Below, piece by piece: positions 33,539 to 43,040 of a stretch of 47,372 nt of DNA. Source of the DNA: Aureimonas psammosilenae (GTDB lineage: Bacteria > Pseudomonadota > Alphaproteobacteria > Rhizobiales > Rhizobiaceae); assembly GCF_009176975.1 (NCBI RefSeq), contig NZ_WEZG01000019.1, positions 1-47,372 of the forward strand, written 5' to 3'. The notes under the pieces are model-generated. The model ran no database searches. It was given only the letters and a program-made list of their open reading frames with translations, and was not told the DNA's origin. The position numbers were made by a program, and so were the translations under genes. Numbering within the stretch: position 1 is the stretch's first letter; every line of letters begins with the position of its first letter.

Positions 33539-34677
33539 CAGCGGCGGAGGACGCCCGCGAGCCATCCGGCAAGCTCGCCCGGCGTCATCGCGCCGATCTC
33601 GGCGCCGGCCGCCACCAGCTGGCGCGCCATATCGCGGTCGAAGTCGGGCTCGGCGTCCCGGTCCAGCGCCGCGAGCCCCAGAACCCTGGTGCGCTGGGCG
33701 GTGAGTTCGGCGACGCGGTTCACGAGCAGCGCCGGGCTGCCACCCTCGTAGAAGTCGGAGATCAGCACCACCACGGCGTTCTCTGGGCTCTCCACCAGAT
33801 CGGCGGCATAGCCGACGGCGCGCGCGATGTCGGTGCCCCCGCCGAGCTGCACCTTCATCAGGAGTTCGCACGGGTCGTCCACCTCGTCGGTCAAGTCGAC
33901 GATCTGCGTGTCGAAGGCGACGAGATGCGTCTTCACGTTGGGAAGCGCCCAAAGGCAGGCGGCGGTGACGGCGGAATGGATCACCGAGTCCAGCATCGAG
34001 CCGCTCTGGTCGACCAGCAGGATGACCTGCCAGCGCGTCCGGTGGCGCTGGGCACGGGCGAAGAAGTGGAGGCGCTCCACCGTGAGGCGCCGGGTGTCCG
34101 GATCGTAGTGCCGCAGGTTGCTCGCGATCACGCGGCGCATGTCGAGTGCGCTTCCCGACGCGTTGCGGCTCGCGCGGCGCCGGTCGAGGACGCCCGAGAA
34201 GGCGAGCTGCATGTCGCGCGCGAGCGCGTCCATCAGGCGGCGCACCACCTCCTGCACCAGCCGGCGCGCGAGCACGAGGATGTCGGGCGACATAAGGTGC
34301 TTGGTGCGCAGGACGGCCTTCAGCAGCGTCTCGTTCGGCTCGGCGCGGGCGAGCACGTCGGCGTTGGTCACCATGTCGTCGATCGCGTAGCGCTCGATGG
34401 CGTCGCGCTCCAGCCGCTCGATCGTTTCCTTCGGAAAGAGCTGGTGGATGGCGCCGATCCATTCCGGCGTGGTCAGGGTGGACGCGCCGCGCCCGCCCTG
34501 CCGACCGATGTTGCGCTCGCCATCCTCGTCGTCGCGCCCGTAGAGCCAGTCGAGCGCCGTGTCCATCGTGCCGGCCACGCCGGACATGTCGCAACCGACT
34601 GCGCGGCAGCTGTCGTCGGCCGCGGCTCCGAGGATCAGCCGCCAGCGCGTCGCCTCGTCGAGATGCGGCGCCCTCAA
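33538..34677 (-). CDS. vWA-domain protein (YehP/CoxE-like)
   Basis: 379 residues from a TTG at 34677 that overlaps the stop of the DUF4132 gene (TTGA); the open frame continues to 35547 as antisense noise. The N-terminal half is helical. A von Willebrand A domain follows (residues about 215-370) with an intact MIDAS (Asp223-x-Ser-x-Ser in Asp-Gln-Ser-Gly-Ser-Met) and a Thr in Gly-Gly-Gly-Thr-Asp near residue 266. Such proteins partner MoxR AAA+ ATPases, here encoded three genes upstream. It corresponds to E. coli YehP. Confidence 0.85.
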   Translation of the reverse strand: MRAPHLDEATRWRLILGAAADDSCRAVGCDMSGVAGTMDTALDWLYGRDDEDGERNIGRQGGRGASTLTTPEWIGAIHQLFPKETIERLERDAIERYAIDDMVTNADVLARAEPNETLLKAVLRTKHLMSPDILVLARRLVQEVVRRLMDALARDMQLAFSGVLDRRRASRNASGSALDMRRVIASNLRHYDPDTRRLTVERLHFFARAQRHRTRWQVILLVDQSGSMLDSVIHSAVTAACLWALPNVKTHLVAFDTQIVDLTDEVDDPCELLMKVQLGGGTDIARAVGYAADLVESPENAVVVLISDFYEGGSPALLVNRVAELTAQRTRVLGLAALDRDAEPDFDRDMARQLVAAGAEIGAMTPGELAGWLAGVLRR

Positions 34678-37600
34678 AGCCCGCCGCCCTCTGCCAGATG
34701 CGTCAGCCCGCGCAGGAGCTCGCTGGCCGCCACGGGGTCGAGCTGCCCGAAGGGCGTCCCGCTTCCCGCCTGGGCATAGACGTTGCCGAGCGACAGGACG
34801 CCAAGCGTCTGCTGCTTGTCCTCGAACTCGGCCGCGCCCGCGAAAAGGCCCTGCTCGAAGGTGAAGGAGGCGATGCGCGAGCCGCCAGCCGCCAGCCGCA
34901 CCGACCGCTCGATCCACCAGATGCAGCCGCCATCCTGTGGCGCGCCGAGCCGCCAGCCCCGCGCCGGCATCCCGCGCACGCGGCCCGTGTCGACCTTGAT
35001 GCCCGCGAAGCGGCGAAGCTCGGTGGCGTCCCGCTCGGCTTGCGTCAGCGCGAAGGTCTCGCGTCCGAGCTGCGCGAAGGGCTGTGCGATCTCGTAGTCG
35101 CCGAACAGCGTGCCGAACCCGTCGAGGCCTGCGGGCGGAAGGTGGAGCGGATGGACGAGGCCGATTCGCCCGGCGGCCTCCTCGCTCGTGTCCAACTCCA
35201 CCGGATCGTCGGCGGCGTCCGTGAGGGTCAGATCGTCGGCGACGCGAAACAGGAGGCTCGGCGCGCAGAGCGGCGCGTCGTCGGGATAAAGGCCCCAGAC
35301 GAGGCGTTGCGCAAGGTGCCGGATCAAAGGATGGCCGGCGAAGAAGCGCCCGAACACGGCCGGCGACACGCGCCGCGAGGAGGCCAGCATCTCCTCCAGC
35401 CGCGCGATCTGGAGGCTGGCGATGGCGCGCGCGTCCTTCTTCAGCGCGCTCCAGCGCTTGGTCGCCGCGCCGGCCAGCTCGGCGTCGTCGCCCCGGTTGG
35501 GCTTCGGCAGCTCCTTCAGGCGCTGGCCGGTCGCGTCCTTCACCCAAGGCTTCAGGAACTCGTCGAAGCCGACGCGGAATCGACGCGGTCCGAAGTCGAT
35601 GTCGAGGCCGCCGCGCTCGTCGAGGTCGAGGTCGGGCGCGAGGCGGTCGGCAAGCTCTTCCGGTGTCAGGTCGCGCGCCTCGGCGAGGCTTGCGATCTTC
35701 TCGCGCGCCTTGTCCTGCAGACCCTTGAAGGGCAGCTTCTCGGCGATGCCGTTGAGGTTCATCAGTGCGACATCGGAGCCGATCTCGGCCAGCACGTCGA
35801 GCCCGGCGACGGCGCGGGCATGGGCGGCCTCGCCGGGCCAGCGGCGGATCAGGCGCGTGAGTTGGCGCGCCGTCTCGTCGTCGCCGATCTGACCGAGCGC
35901 CCGAAGCGCCCAGTTATCCTTGCCCGGCGCCCCTTCCGCCAGCCAGGCCGAGAAGAGGTCCCAGCCGAAGGCCGCCAGGCTCTCGCGCGTCGTGGCGTCG
36001 CGCACGAGGGCGATGCCGGGATAAGCAGGGTCCGGCGCGGAGAAGGAAAGCATCTCGGCCAGCGCGCGGATCGCCTCGTCGGACAGGGCCCCGCCGCCCC
36101 CGCGCAGCTGCGGGCGCGCGAGGCGGGCGGGATCGAACCAGGCCGGCAGCTTCGGGACGCGGGCGGGAAACTGGTCGAGCCCGTCGCGCTCCAGCATCTC
36201 GGCGAGCGCCGCCGGCACGCCGGGCTCAGCCCCCGCATAGGCTGCCGCGATCCGCTCGATCGTCTCGCGCCCGTCCCCGCGATCTGCCGCGAACCAGCGA
36301 AGCGCCGTCTCGGCGGCCTCGCGCGCGGGGCCGGGCGCGCCCAGCGCGTCGGGGATCAAACGGGCGATCGCCGTTTCCCGATGGCGACGGAGCCACGCCA
36401 TGGCTGGCACGCGGGCCTTCTTCAGCTTGGCCAGCGCGCGGGCGGCGCCTGGCGCGATGCCCGCTGCATCGACGTCGCCGACGCCTTCCAGAACGGTGAT
36501 CGGGCTGGCGTCCAGTTGCCGGACGAGGCCCGGCAGGGCGCGCTCGCCGAAACGCTCCATCATATGGTCGAAGATCGGGGTCCAGTAGTAGGTGGAGCCC
36601 ATCGGCCCGCCGAGGCTCCAAAGCGTGAGGGCAAGCGGTTCGGGCTGCCGCTCGATCCCGTTGAGAAGCTTCATCCAGCCCAGCCGGTTCAGCGCATAGG
36701 CGCGCGCGCGGTGGATCTCGGTCAGACGATGGGCGAGGTAGCCGCAGACCGCCTCCCAGTCGTCGCCGGCCTGCGGCAGGGGAAGCGAGCGTTCCGGAAT
36801 CTTGTACCAACTGTCCAGAGGCTCGGCCTCGATGGTGGCGATCAGAGCCACGAGTTCGTCGGGCGTCGCCATGATCCGGGCATCGTGGAGGCGCCAGCCC
36901 TGATCGTCCGGCTTCGCACCGCTGCGCTCCCAGCGAAAGGGCGTCTCGATCGGTTGGAGCGTCAACGGCTCGGCGGCGGTTCGCTTCACGGCCTTGCGGC
37001 GCCAGGGCGGATCGCGCAGGACGGCGGGCAGAGCCTCGGACGGCGCGATCGCGACGTCGCGGGATGCCAGGAAGCGGTCGAGCCAAGCGAGAGAACGACT
37101 GTCTCCCTCCGCCCAGGCGCGCAGCGACGCGGTCGAATGGCGGCGCAGCATCTCCCCGACGCGTGCTTTGAGAACAGGGTCGGTGCGCCCGCTCGCGAGG
37201 CTCGCCAGATACTGCCGCGCCGTGCGGCCGGGGGCGGCCTCCTCCGCCGCGTCGAGAGCGGCGCGGATTTCCTTCTGATGGACGATGGGGAGAAGGAGCC
37301 CGACCGCTTCCGGCTCGCCGGTCGCCAGCATCAGCCCTGCGACCCGCGCGGGATCGGGGCCGTAGCCGAGCGGTTGAAGCCAGCCGAGGGATTGAAGCGG
37401 CGACTGCCCGGCCTGTTTCGCGGCGGCGATCGCGGATGCCACGATCTGGGGGAAGTCGATGCTCATGTGGTAGAAGGAGATCGGCTGGGCGCTCTTGCGT
37501 CGCCAGGGCGCAGCGCCTTCCGGCGGCGCTTCCACGATGAGTGGCATCGCCCAAACCGCGTCCATCGGACTTTCTCCGTCCGCCGCCATGCCTTGGAGAA

Positions 37601-38609
37601 CGGCGAGCGGCTGGAGGTCGTGCGCCGCATGGCTCTCGTCCGCCAGCATGAAGCTCAAGGACGCGCGCCCTCGCCAGTCCAGCCTGGGGCTTGCCGCGAC
37701 CAGACGTTCACGCGCCGTCTCGTAGTCCTCGCCGGGCACCGTCGATAGGATGTGACGCATGGCGAGATCCACGGGATCGTTCCAGGACGTGTCGCCGTAC
37801 CGGCGATCCGCGCCACCGGTCGCGGCGAAGCGGACTACGGTCTCGGCGAGGAACCCCATCCCCTGGCGCTCGAGGACCCATTGCAGGAACTCGAACGTGG
37901 CAAGGTCGCGTGCCTTCCAGTGCGCCTGCGTTCCGTCGGCCCGATCGATGGTCAGCTCGTAGTTCTCCAGGTAGACGGCCCAGTCGCGCAGCCAGCTCTC
38001 GGCCTGGTCGAGGGTGGGCGTTCCCACCGGCTCCGTCATATCCCCCTGCAAGGACGAAGCCGCGATCCGATCCATCTCCTTCTGCCGGGCGATCTCGTCG
38101 GCCTGCCTGTATTGCCGATAGGTTTCGCGGCTTTCGCTGTCGGCCTGCCAATCCGTCGCGACAACCGCGACGGCCTTGGCCAACTCGGTCCAGTGATTCT
38201 CGTTCGTCACGAAGCGGGTCGGGCGCGAGCGGCTCGGCAAGGCTAAAGGGACCATGGCGTCGAGTTCGGGCGAGCCTTCAGGTTCGGCGGGGATCGGCGC
38301 GGCGGATGCCTGAAGCTCGGTGGGCGCAGCGGGTATCCCCGCCGTCAAGAGTGACGCTTCGGGCTCCAGCGCCCGCGCCGGCTTCGGCGCGGGCGCTTCG
38401 ATGGTTCCGGCCGCCGCATAGCCCTTGCCCGTCTTCTCCTTGATGAGCTTGGCTCGCTCCTTCTCGGCCGCTTCCGCGCTCGGGAAAGTCTTGTCCTTGG
38501 ACTGGCCCTCGGTCCCGATGCGGCCGTAGCGGACTGTGAGCGTTTCGCCCTCCACCGCGACGGCCCAGAACTTGGCGGAGCTGCCTTCCACGAGTTCGTA
38601 GCGTTCCAC
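34674..38609 (-). CDS. WGR-DUF4132 giant protein (YehI/MolR-like)
   Basis: 1311 residues. Residues 1-80 are a WGR domain (Tyr-Gly-Arg-Ile-Gly-Thr-Glu-Gly-Gln-Ser near residue 28), a nucleic-acid-associated module known from PARPs. A low-complexity Ala-Pro linker (about 70-115) follows, then a long helical HEAT-like body and the C-terminal DUF4132 region, which contains Gly-Trp-Arg-Leu-Gly-Ala-Pro-Gln-Asp-Gly-Gly and ends at a Glu-Gly-Gly-Gly-Leu tail. E. coli relatives are YehI and MolR. It overlaps the vWA start by 4 bp. A role as a nucleic-acid-sensing scaffold for the AAA+/vWA pair is inference. Confidence 0.88.
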   Translation of the reverse strand: MERYELVEGSSAKFWAVAVEGETLTVRYGRIGTEGQSKDKTFPSAEAAEKERAKLIKEKTGKGYAAAGTIEAPAPKPARALEPEASLLTAGIPAAPTELQASAAPIPAEPEGSPELDAMVPLALPSRSRPTRFVTNENHWTELAKAVAVVATDWQADSESRETYRQYRQADEIARQKEMDRIAASSLQGDMTEPVGTPTLDQAESWLRDWAVYLENYELTIDRADGTQAHWKARDLATFEFLQWVLERQGMGFLAETVVRFAATGGADRRYGDTSWNDPVDLAMRHILSTVPGEDYETARERLVAASPRLDWRGRASLSFMLADESHAAHDLQPLAVLQGMAADGESPMDAVWAMPLIVEAPPEGAAPWRRKSAQPISFYHMSIDFPQIVASAIAAAKQAGQSPLQSLGWLQPLGYGPDPARVAGLMLATGEPEAVGLLLPIVHQKEIRAALDAAEEAAPGRTARQYLASLASGRTDPVLKARVGEMLRRHSTASLRAWAEGDSRSLAWLDRFLASRDVAIAPSEALPAVLRDPPWRRKAVKRTAAEPLTLQPIETPFRWERSGAKPDDQGWRLHDARIMATPDELVALIATIEAEPLDSWYKIPERSLPLPQAGDDWEAVCGYLAHRLTEIHRARAYALNRLGWMKLLNGIERQPEPLALTLWSLGGPMGSTYYWTPIFDHMMERFGERALPGLVRQLDASPITVLEGVGDVDAAGIAPGAARALAKLKKARVPAMAWLRRHRETAIARLIPDALGAPGPAREAAETALRWFAADRGDGRETIERIAAAYAGAEPGVPAALAEMLERDGLDQFPARVPKLPAWFDPARLARPQLRGGGGALSDEAIRALAEMLSFSAPDPAYPGIALVRDATTRESLAAFGWDLFSAWLAEGAPGKDNWALRALGQIGDDETARQLTRLIRRWPGEAAHARAVAGLDVLAEIGSDVALMNLNGIAEKLPFKGLQDKAREKIASLAEARDLTPEELADRLAPDLDLDERGGLDIDFGPRRFRVGFDEFLKPWVKDATGQRLKELPKPNRGDDAELAGAATKRWSALKKDARAIASLQIARLEEMLASSRRVSPAVFGRFFAGHPLIRHLAQRLVWGLYPDDAPLCAPSLLFRVADDLTLTDAADDPVELDTSEEAAGRIGLVHPLHLPPAGLDGFGTLFGDYEIAQPFAQLGRETFALTQAERDATELRRFAGIKVDTGRVRGMPARGWRLGAPQDGGCIWWIERSVRLAAGGSRIASFTFEQGLFAGAAEFEDKQQTLGVLSLGNVYAQAGSGTPFGQLDPVAASELLRGLTHLAEGGGL

Positions 38610-38622
38610 GGCTGTTTCTCCT

Positions 38623-40959
38623 CTACGGTCGTTCGGTTCGCATGAGCCCGGCGTGGGCGAGCCGCCGCGCGGCTTCCGCTTCCAGCGCGTGCGCCTGCGC
38701 CTGCGCGGCGGGGGCGATGCGCTGGCGCATCCAGCCCGTCGCCTCGATCGCGGCCGCAGCCGCGCTCAGGCCCTGCGCCTCCAAGACGGCGCGGGCCAGG
38801 CGCTCGCGCTCGCGCGGGGGAAACCACGCGAAGGCCTGCCGCATGGCCGGCAGCGCCACGAGATAGTCCTCGTCGCTCCACTCGGCGACATGGGCGGCCA
38901 CCGCTTGGAGCAGCGACCGGTGATGCGCCAGTTCCTCGCGTGCCAGTGCGAACAGGCCGGCGAGATAGTCGCCAAGAGCGCCGGCGCGCGCGAAGCCGCC
39001 GAGCCGCCGCACGGCGTCCTCCATCCCGCCCGCGCCGCAGGCGACAAGCGTGCCGAGAGCGGCGCCCGCCAGCGCCGGCGGGCCATCGCGGCCCGCCGCC
39101 AAGCGCGCCACGATGGCAAGGTAGCCGGCGCGTTCGAGCGCGAGATCGGGGGCATCGCGCAGCATGTCGCGGGCAGCGATCAGCGCGGGGATCGCCCGCA
39201 TCCCCTCCTCGCCGTTGCGGATCGTGTCGGCGAGCCAAGCGGTGCGGGCGAACACCGCCTCGCAGATCCGCCCGAGCCCGTCGCGTGCACCCGCGCCGAA
39301 CACCGTGCCGAAGCGGTAGAGCGCGAGCGCCTGCGTCCCGGCCGCGCCGACCGCGGCGACGTCGTGCGAGGCGGCGACACCGCGCGCGATGCGCTCCGCC
39401 AGCGTGCCGCCGGGCTCCAGAAGGCCGGCAAACAACGCGTCCGTCAGGCAGGTCGAAAGCCGGGTGAGATCGTCGCCCGCCACCTCCACCCGTTCGGCCA
39501 GACACCCCTCGGCCGCCATCGGCAGCGTTCCGCCCCAGCGCGAGGCTTCGATCAGGGCGCCTTGCGCGTCTGGATGGGGCGAGAAGCGGAAGGTCTCGCG
39601 CGGGGGGCGCGGCTCGGCCGCCGCCGGTCCCTCCAGGCGCTCCACGCCCGGCAGCGCGAGAAGGCGCAAGGCATGGAGGAGCCGGGCGCGCTCGCGGTCG
39701 GTAGGCTCGCTCCAGTCGAGCGCGATGCGCGGCAGGCGGCGCGCGGGGTCGAGCCCGGCCTCCGCAAGACGGGTCTCGACATCGGCCACGAGCGGGGGCT
39801 GGCGCGTGCCCGGCGCAAGCGCCCCGCGCCGCTCGCCGGCGAGCGCCCGGAGCATGGCGGCGATGGCGGGATGGGTTCCCGCTGCAAGCGCGCCGGTCTG
39901 CGTCCAGGCGGGCGCGTGGTCGAGCCCGTCCTTCACCAGCGTCGCGAGCGCGGCGTCGAGAAGATCGGCGCGCAGGATCTCGGCGTGCGAGCGCGCGTCG
40001 GCGAGCGCCCGCGCATGGGCGGCCCACGCGATGCGGTCGGCGGTGGAGACCACCTGTCCCGCCTCGCGCAACGCATGCGTGATCGCCCCCATCGCCCAGT
40101 CGGCGGCTACCCCGAGACCGTGCGCGCCGACCGCCTCGTAATAGCTCGGCGAAGGCATGCCGGCGCTGTAGCCGGTGAAGCGGTCGAGCCGCACGTAATC
40201 GTAGGGCACGAGGTAGCTGCCGGTTCGCACGCCCGCATCGGGCGGGGCGAGCACCGGCTCCTCGCCCGTGGCCTCCTCGACGTAGCGCCGGATCGCCTCG
40301 GCGTGCCAGCCGCCGCAAACCAGCACGACCGGCCGCCCTTCGGCCTCGCTGAGGGCGAAGGCGGCATGGGCGGCCATGAAGCGCTCGCGCGCTTCTTCCG
40401 CCCCGTCGTCGGCGCCCTCGGGGCGCAAAAGGTCGAAGTAGCGCGTGAGGCGAGCGGCCAGCTCGCTCGGCGGCGCGGCCTCGGCGAGCGCGTCCCAGAG
40501 CGCGTCGAGGCCGTCCTCGCCGAGCCGCTCGCCCAGAAGCGCTTCCGCCCGCGCCGCGCGCGCCGTGTGCGGATCGGCGAAGCGGTTCACCCGGTCGCCG
40601 AACCCCGGATGCGAGGACGGCAGGTCGCAGAAGCGCGCGCTCGCGCCGACTTCGCGCGCTGCCAGGAGCGCCACCCATTCCGGAGAGGTCGCGCAGAAAG
40701 GGGAATAGGAGGCGCGCGACCCGCGGCTCGTGGCATGGAACGAGAAGATCGCGACCGGCGGCGCGTGGTCGAGCGCCAAGTCGCCCATATGCGGATTGAA
40801 GTCCGCCGGCCCTTCGATCAGCACGGTGGCGGGCTTGAGCCCGAGGATCGCGTCCCGCACCATCGCCGCGCAGGCCGGCGAGTGGTGGCGCACGCCCAGG
40901 ACCGTGAGCGCCGCCGGGGCCGGCGCGCCCGCCTCAGACGAGGAGATGGCGGGCCGCAT
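38623..40959 (-). CDS. DUF5682-like protein (YehM-like)
   Basis: 778 residues from the ATG at 40959, which lies 26 bp inside the AAA+ gene; the longer frame to 41133 is a shadow. The N-terminal region has Leu-Gly-Val-Arg-His-His-Ser-Pro-Ala-Cys near residue 25, Leu-Ile-Glu-Gly-Pro-Ala-Asp near residue 51, and Cys-Gly-Gly-Trp-His-Ala-Glu near residue 223. The conserved His and Glu pattern recalls TraB/EreA-like putative hydrolase folds, but no activity is established. The C-terminal half is helical. E. coli YehM is the equivalent gene, between the AAA+ and vWA genes. The DUF number is from memory. Confidence 0.8.
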   Translation of the reverse strand: MRPAISSSEAGAPAPAALTVLGVRHHSPACAAMVRDAILGLKPATVLIEGPADFNPHMGDLALDHAPPVAIFSFHATSRGSRASYSPFCATSPEWVALLAAREVGASARFCDLPSSHPGFGDRVNRFADPHTARAARAEALLGERLGEDGLDALWDALAEAAPPSELAARLTRYFDLLRPEGADDGAEEARERFMAAHAAFALSEAEGRPVVLVCGGWHAEAIRRYVEEATGEEPVLAPPDAGVRTGSYLVPYDYVRLDRFTGYSAGMPSPSYYEAVGAHGLGVAADWAMGAITHALREAGQVVSTADRIAWAAHARALADARSHAEILRADLLDAALATLVKDGLDHAPAWTQTGALAAGTHPAIAAMLRALAGERRGALAPGTRQPPLVADVETRLAEAGLDPARRLPRIALDWSEPTDRERARLLHALRLLALPGVERLEGPAAAEPRPPRETFRFSPHPDAQGALIEASRWGGTLPMAAEGCLAERVEVAGDDLTRLSTCLTDALFAGLLEPGGTLAERIARGVAASHDVAAVGAAGTQALALYRFGTVFGAGARDGLGRICEAVFARTAWLADTIRNGEEGMRAIPALIAARDMLRDAPDLALERAGYLAIVARLAAGRDGPPALAGAALGTLVACGAGGMEDAVRRLGGFARAGALGDYLAGLFALAREELAHHRSLLQAVAAHVAEWSDEDYLVALPAMRQAFAWFPPRERERLARAVLEAQGLSAAAAAIEATGWMRQRIAPAAQAQAHALEAEAARRLAHAGLMRTERP

Positions 40960-42025
40960 GCAGCGCCTTCCACGCTTCGCCCGAGCGCTTGGCGACGCGG
41001 TTCTCCAGGTAGCGACGCAGCTTGGCGAGATCCTCGGCATTGTCTTTGGCGGCGGTGCCGACGAGGCATTCCACGATGTCCTCGGGCGTTCCCGCGTCGC
41101 CGCGCAGGAAGTGGCCGCGCACGCCCACCGCATGGGCGACGCTGACGGCCTCGGCCGTGCTCATCACCGCCGACAGGCGCTCAAGGCCGTCGTCCGACGC
41201 GCCGCCGGCGCCCCGAAGGTCGCGAAAGCAGGTGACCAGCACCTCGATCACGTCGTCGGCGGGCGCGCGCGGCACGCCGGAGCGGGCGAGAAGGCGCGCC
41301 GCCTCGCGCTTCACCAGCGCCATCTCGGCGTCGGCGTCGCGGATCGGAAACACGGTCTCGAAGTTGAAGCGGCGCTTGAGAGCGGCCGACATCTCGTTGA
41401 CGCCCCGGTCGCGCGTGTTGGCGGTGGCGATGACGTTGAAGCCGTCGCGCGCGAATATCATGCCATCGGGACCAGCCAGTTCGGGCACCGCCATCACCCG
41501 GTCGGACAGGACCGACAGGAGACAGTCCTGCACCTCCAGGGGACAGCGCGTGATCTCCTCGAAGCGCACGATGCGCCCTTCCCGCATGCCGACATGAAGG
41601 GGCGCGGGAACGAGCGCGCGCGGCGAGGGTCCCTCGGCCACGAGCAGCGCGTAGTTCCAGCCGTACTTGATCTGATCCTCGGTGAGCGAGGCGCCGCCCT
41701 GGATGGTGAGCGTGGACGATCCGCCGACCGCGGCCGCGAGCAGCTCCGACAGCAGGCTCTTGGCCGTGCCCGGCTCGCCGATCAGGAGGAGCGCGCGCGA
41801 GGTGACGAGCGTTACCAAGGCACGCTCCACCAACGAGGGCGAGCAGACGAGCTTGGGCGCGCGTCCCGGTTCGCCCAGGATGAACCGCTTGGCGGCAGGC
41901 AGCGACAGGGCCCAGCCGGGCGGACGGGGACTCCGGTCGTTGGCCCGCAGCGCGGCCAGCTCGGCGGCGTGGGCGATCTCGGCGGGCGGGCGCTGCAGCG
42001 CGGGATCCGCGGTCTCGGCGGTCAT
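40934..42025 (-). CDS. MoxR-type AAA+ ATPase (YehL-like)
   Basis: 363 residues from the ATG at 42025; the frame extends to 42076. A GGAG ribosome site lies about 12 bp upstream. Walker A is Gly-Glu-Pro-Gly-Thr-Ala-Lys-Ser (83-90). Walker B is Ile-Val-Arg-Phe-Glu-Glu-Ile, with the first acidic residue replaced by Arg-Phe. The sensor-1 Asn is in Ala-Thr-Ala-Asn-Thr-Arg-Asp. This matches the YehL branch of MoxR ATPases, which act as chaperone-like partners of vWA proteins. First gene of the coupled operon; a candidate sigma-70 promoter is at 42078-42107. Confidence 0.88.
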   Translation of the reverse strand: MTAETADPALQRPPAEIAHAAELAALRANDRSPRPPGWALSLPAAKRFILGEPGRAPKLVCSPSLVERALVTLVTSRALLLIGEPGTAKSLLSELLAAAVGGSSTLTIQGGASLTEDQIKYGWNYALLVAEGPSPRALVPAPLHVGMREGRIVRFEEITRCPLEVQDCLLSVLSDRVMAVPELAGPDGMIFARDGFNVIATANTRDRGVNEMSAALKRRFNFETVFPIRDADAEMALVKREAARLLARSGVPRAPADDVIEVLVTCFRDLRGAGGASDDGLERLSAVMSTAEAVSVAHAVGVRGHFLRGDAGTPEDIVECLVGTAAKDNAEDLAKLRRYLENRVAKRSGEAWKALHAARHLLV

Positions 42026-42077
42026 GCGGCTGATCGACTCCTTTGTGGGGTGGGCGATCCGGACGACGTGCCGCAAC

Positions 42078-42107
42078 GGGATACAGGCAGCAAACGAGAC
42101 GGGTCAA
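42078..42107 (-). promoter_or_regulatory. candidate sigma-70 promoter of the yeh-like operon
   Basis: On the minus strand TTGACC (42102-42107), 18 bp, TATCCC (42078-42083). The -35 is good and the -10 weak. It lies in the 115-bp gap between the NAD-kinase-like stop and the AAA+ start, the only substantial gap in the minus-strand block. No sigma-54 box was found here. Confidence 0.35.
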
Positions 42108-42140
42108 CCTCTGCGCGGAGGGGAGAAGTCCTGGTCGCCC

Positions 42141-43040
42141 TCATCCGGTGACGAGGTTGAAGGTTCGCGTGGCCGGAGCGATGCGCACCGCGCGGCCCCA
42201 GTCGAAGGCGAGGAAGTCTCCCTCGATGCCGTCGGCGAAGATCACGCCGCCCTCGTTCATGCGCGAGGTCACGAGAAGCGGCGCGGCCTCCAGCTTGCCG
42301 GCGCGCAGGGTCGTGGCGGTGGTGCGGCTCGCAAAGGGCTCGCGCACCCAGAAGGCGACGGCCCGCTCCTCGGCCCCGAGCGGGATCGCCAGATGCGTCG
42401 CCTCCGAGATCGAACGCGCCCAGCCGGTGGCGCCCGTGCCGCTGGCCACGATCAGCCCGCTCGACGACTGGTTCTCGGCCGCTCCGCCGGTCTCGATGCG
42501 GTAGCGCGCCGACTGGTGGCTGCCATGACCGACGAAGATCTCGTTGAGCGCGGTGAGCCGCCGCCCGTCGTCGAGAACGGCCTCCACCATGGTGCGGCGC
42601 TCCATCGGCGCCGCGCCGTTCGCGATCGCCGGCAGGAGGGGCCCGAGCCGCTCCACGGCCGCGCGCGCGAGGACGCCGTCGTAGAGGTCGGGTGCGGGGT
42701 TCACCCCGACCACCGGCTGGTTCTCGAGGTACTTCGCGACGTTGGCGACCAGCCCGTCCTGCCCCACCGCCACCACGACGTCGTCGCCGTCGAAGCGGAA
42801 GCGGTCGAGGTCGGCGCGCCGGATCGAGACCTGGCGCCAGTCGGCGGGCACGGCGGCCCGGGCCTGGGCGAGCACGAGGTGGAAGCGCGCGTGCCGCGCC
42901 TCCACCGCCTCGATCCGCTCGTCGCGCCCGTCCAGAAAGAAGCGGGCCTGGCCGCGCGTCGCGTGGCGCGCGATCAGGAGCTCGTAGTCGGTTTCGCGGG
43001 TGACGAAGACCGCGCGGGGTGTGAGCGTCCCGGCGCTCAC
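42141..43040 (-). CDS. divergent NAD kinase-like protein
   Basis: 299 residues from a GTG at 43040 overlapping the band-7 stop (GTGA). The two-domain NAD kinase pattern is present. The phosphate-binding Gly-Gly-Asp-Gly motif reads Gly-Gln-Asp-Gly (93-96), the Asn-Glu motif is at 166-167 (Ala-Leu-Asn-Glu), and the Gly-rich Ser-Gly-Thr-Gly-Ala-Thr-Gly-Trp is at 200-207. The catalytic Asp is kept, but the second Gly is changed. It probably phosphorylates or binds NAD(H) or a related nucleotide. Cotranscribed with a NUDIX regulator and a band-7 protein. Confidence 0.8.
   Translation of the reverse strand: MSAGTLTPRAVFVTRETDYELLIARHATRGQARFFLDGRDERIEAVEARHARFHLVLAQARAAVPADWRQVSIRRADLDRFRFDGDDVVVAVGQDGLVANVAKYLENQPVVGVNPAPDLYDGVLARAAVERLGPLLPAIANGAAPMERRTMVEAVLDDGRRLTALNEIFVGHGSHQSARYRIETGGAAENQSSSGLIVASGTGATGWARSISEATHLAIPLGAEERAVAFWVREPFASRTTATTLRAGKLEAAPLLVTSRMNEGGVIFADGIEGDFLAFDWGRAVRIAPATRTFNLVTG

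Noticed and set aside
31610-34594. A 994-residue fused protein (vWA region plus SWIM)
   Set aside because: The first 350 codons are an out-of-frame shadow of the vWA gene; the TGATG overlap at 33538 marks the real SWIM-protein start.
34698-37748. A 1016-codon plus-strand open frame
   Set aside because: Antisense to the WGR-DUF4132 gene; Arg/Gly-rich, no domain. Long shadow frames are expected at this GC content.
38653-41145. An 830-codon plus-strand open frame
   Set aside because: Antisense to the YehM-like gene; composition typical of a high-GC shadow.
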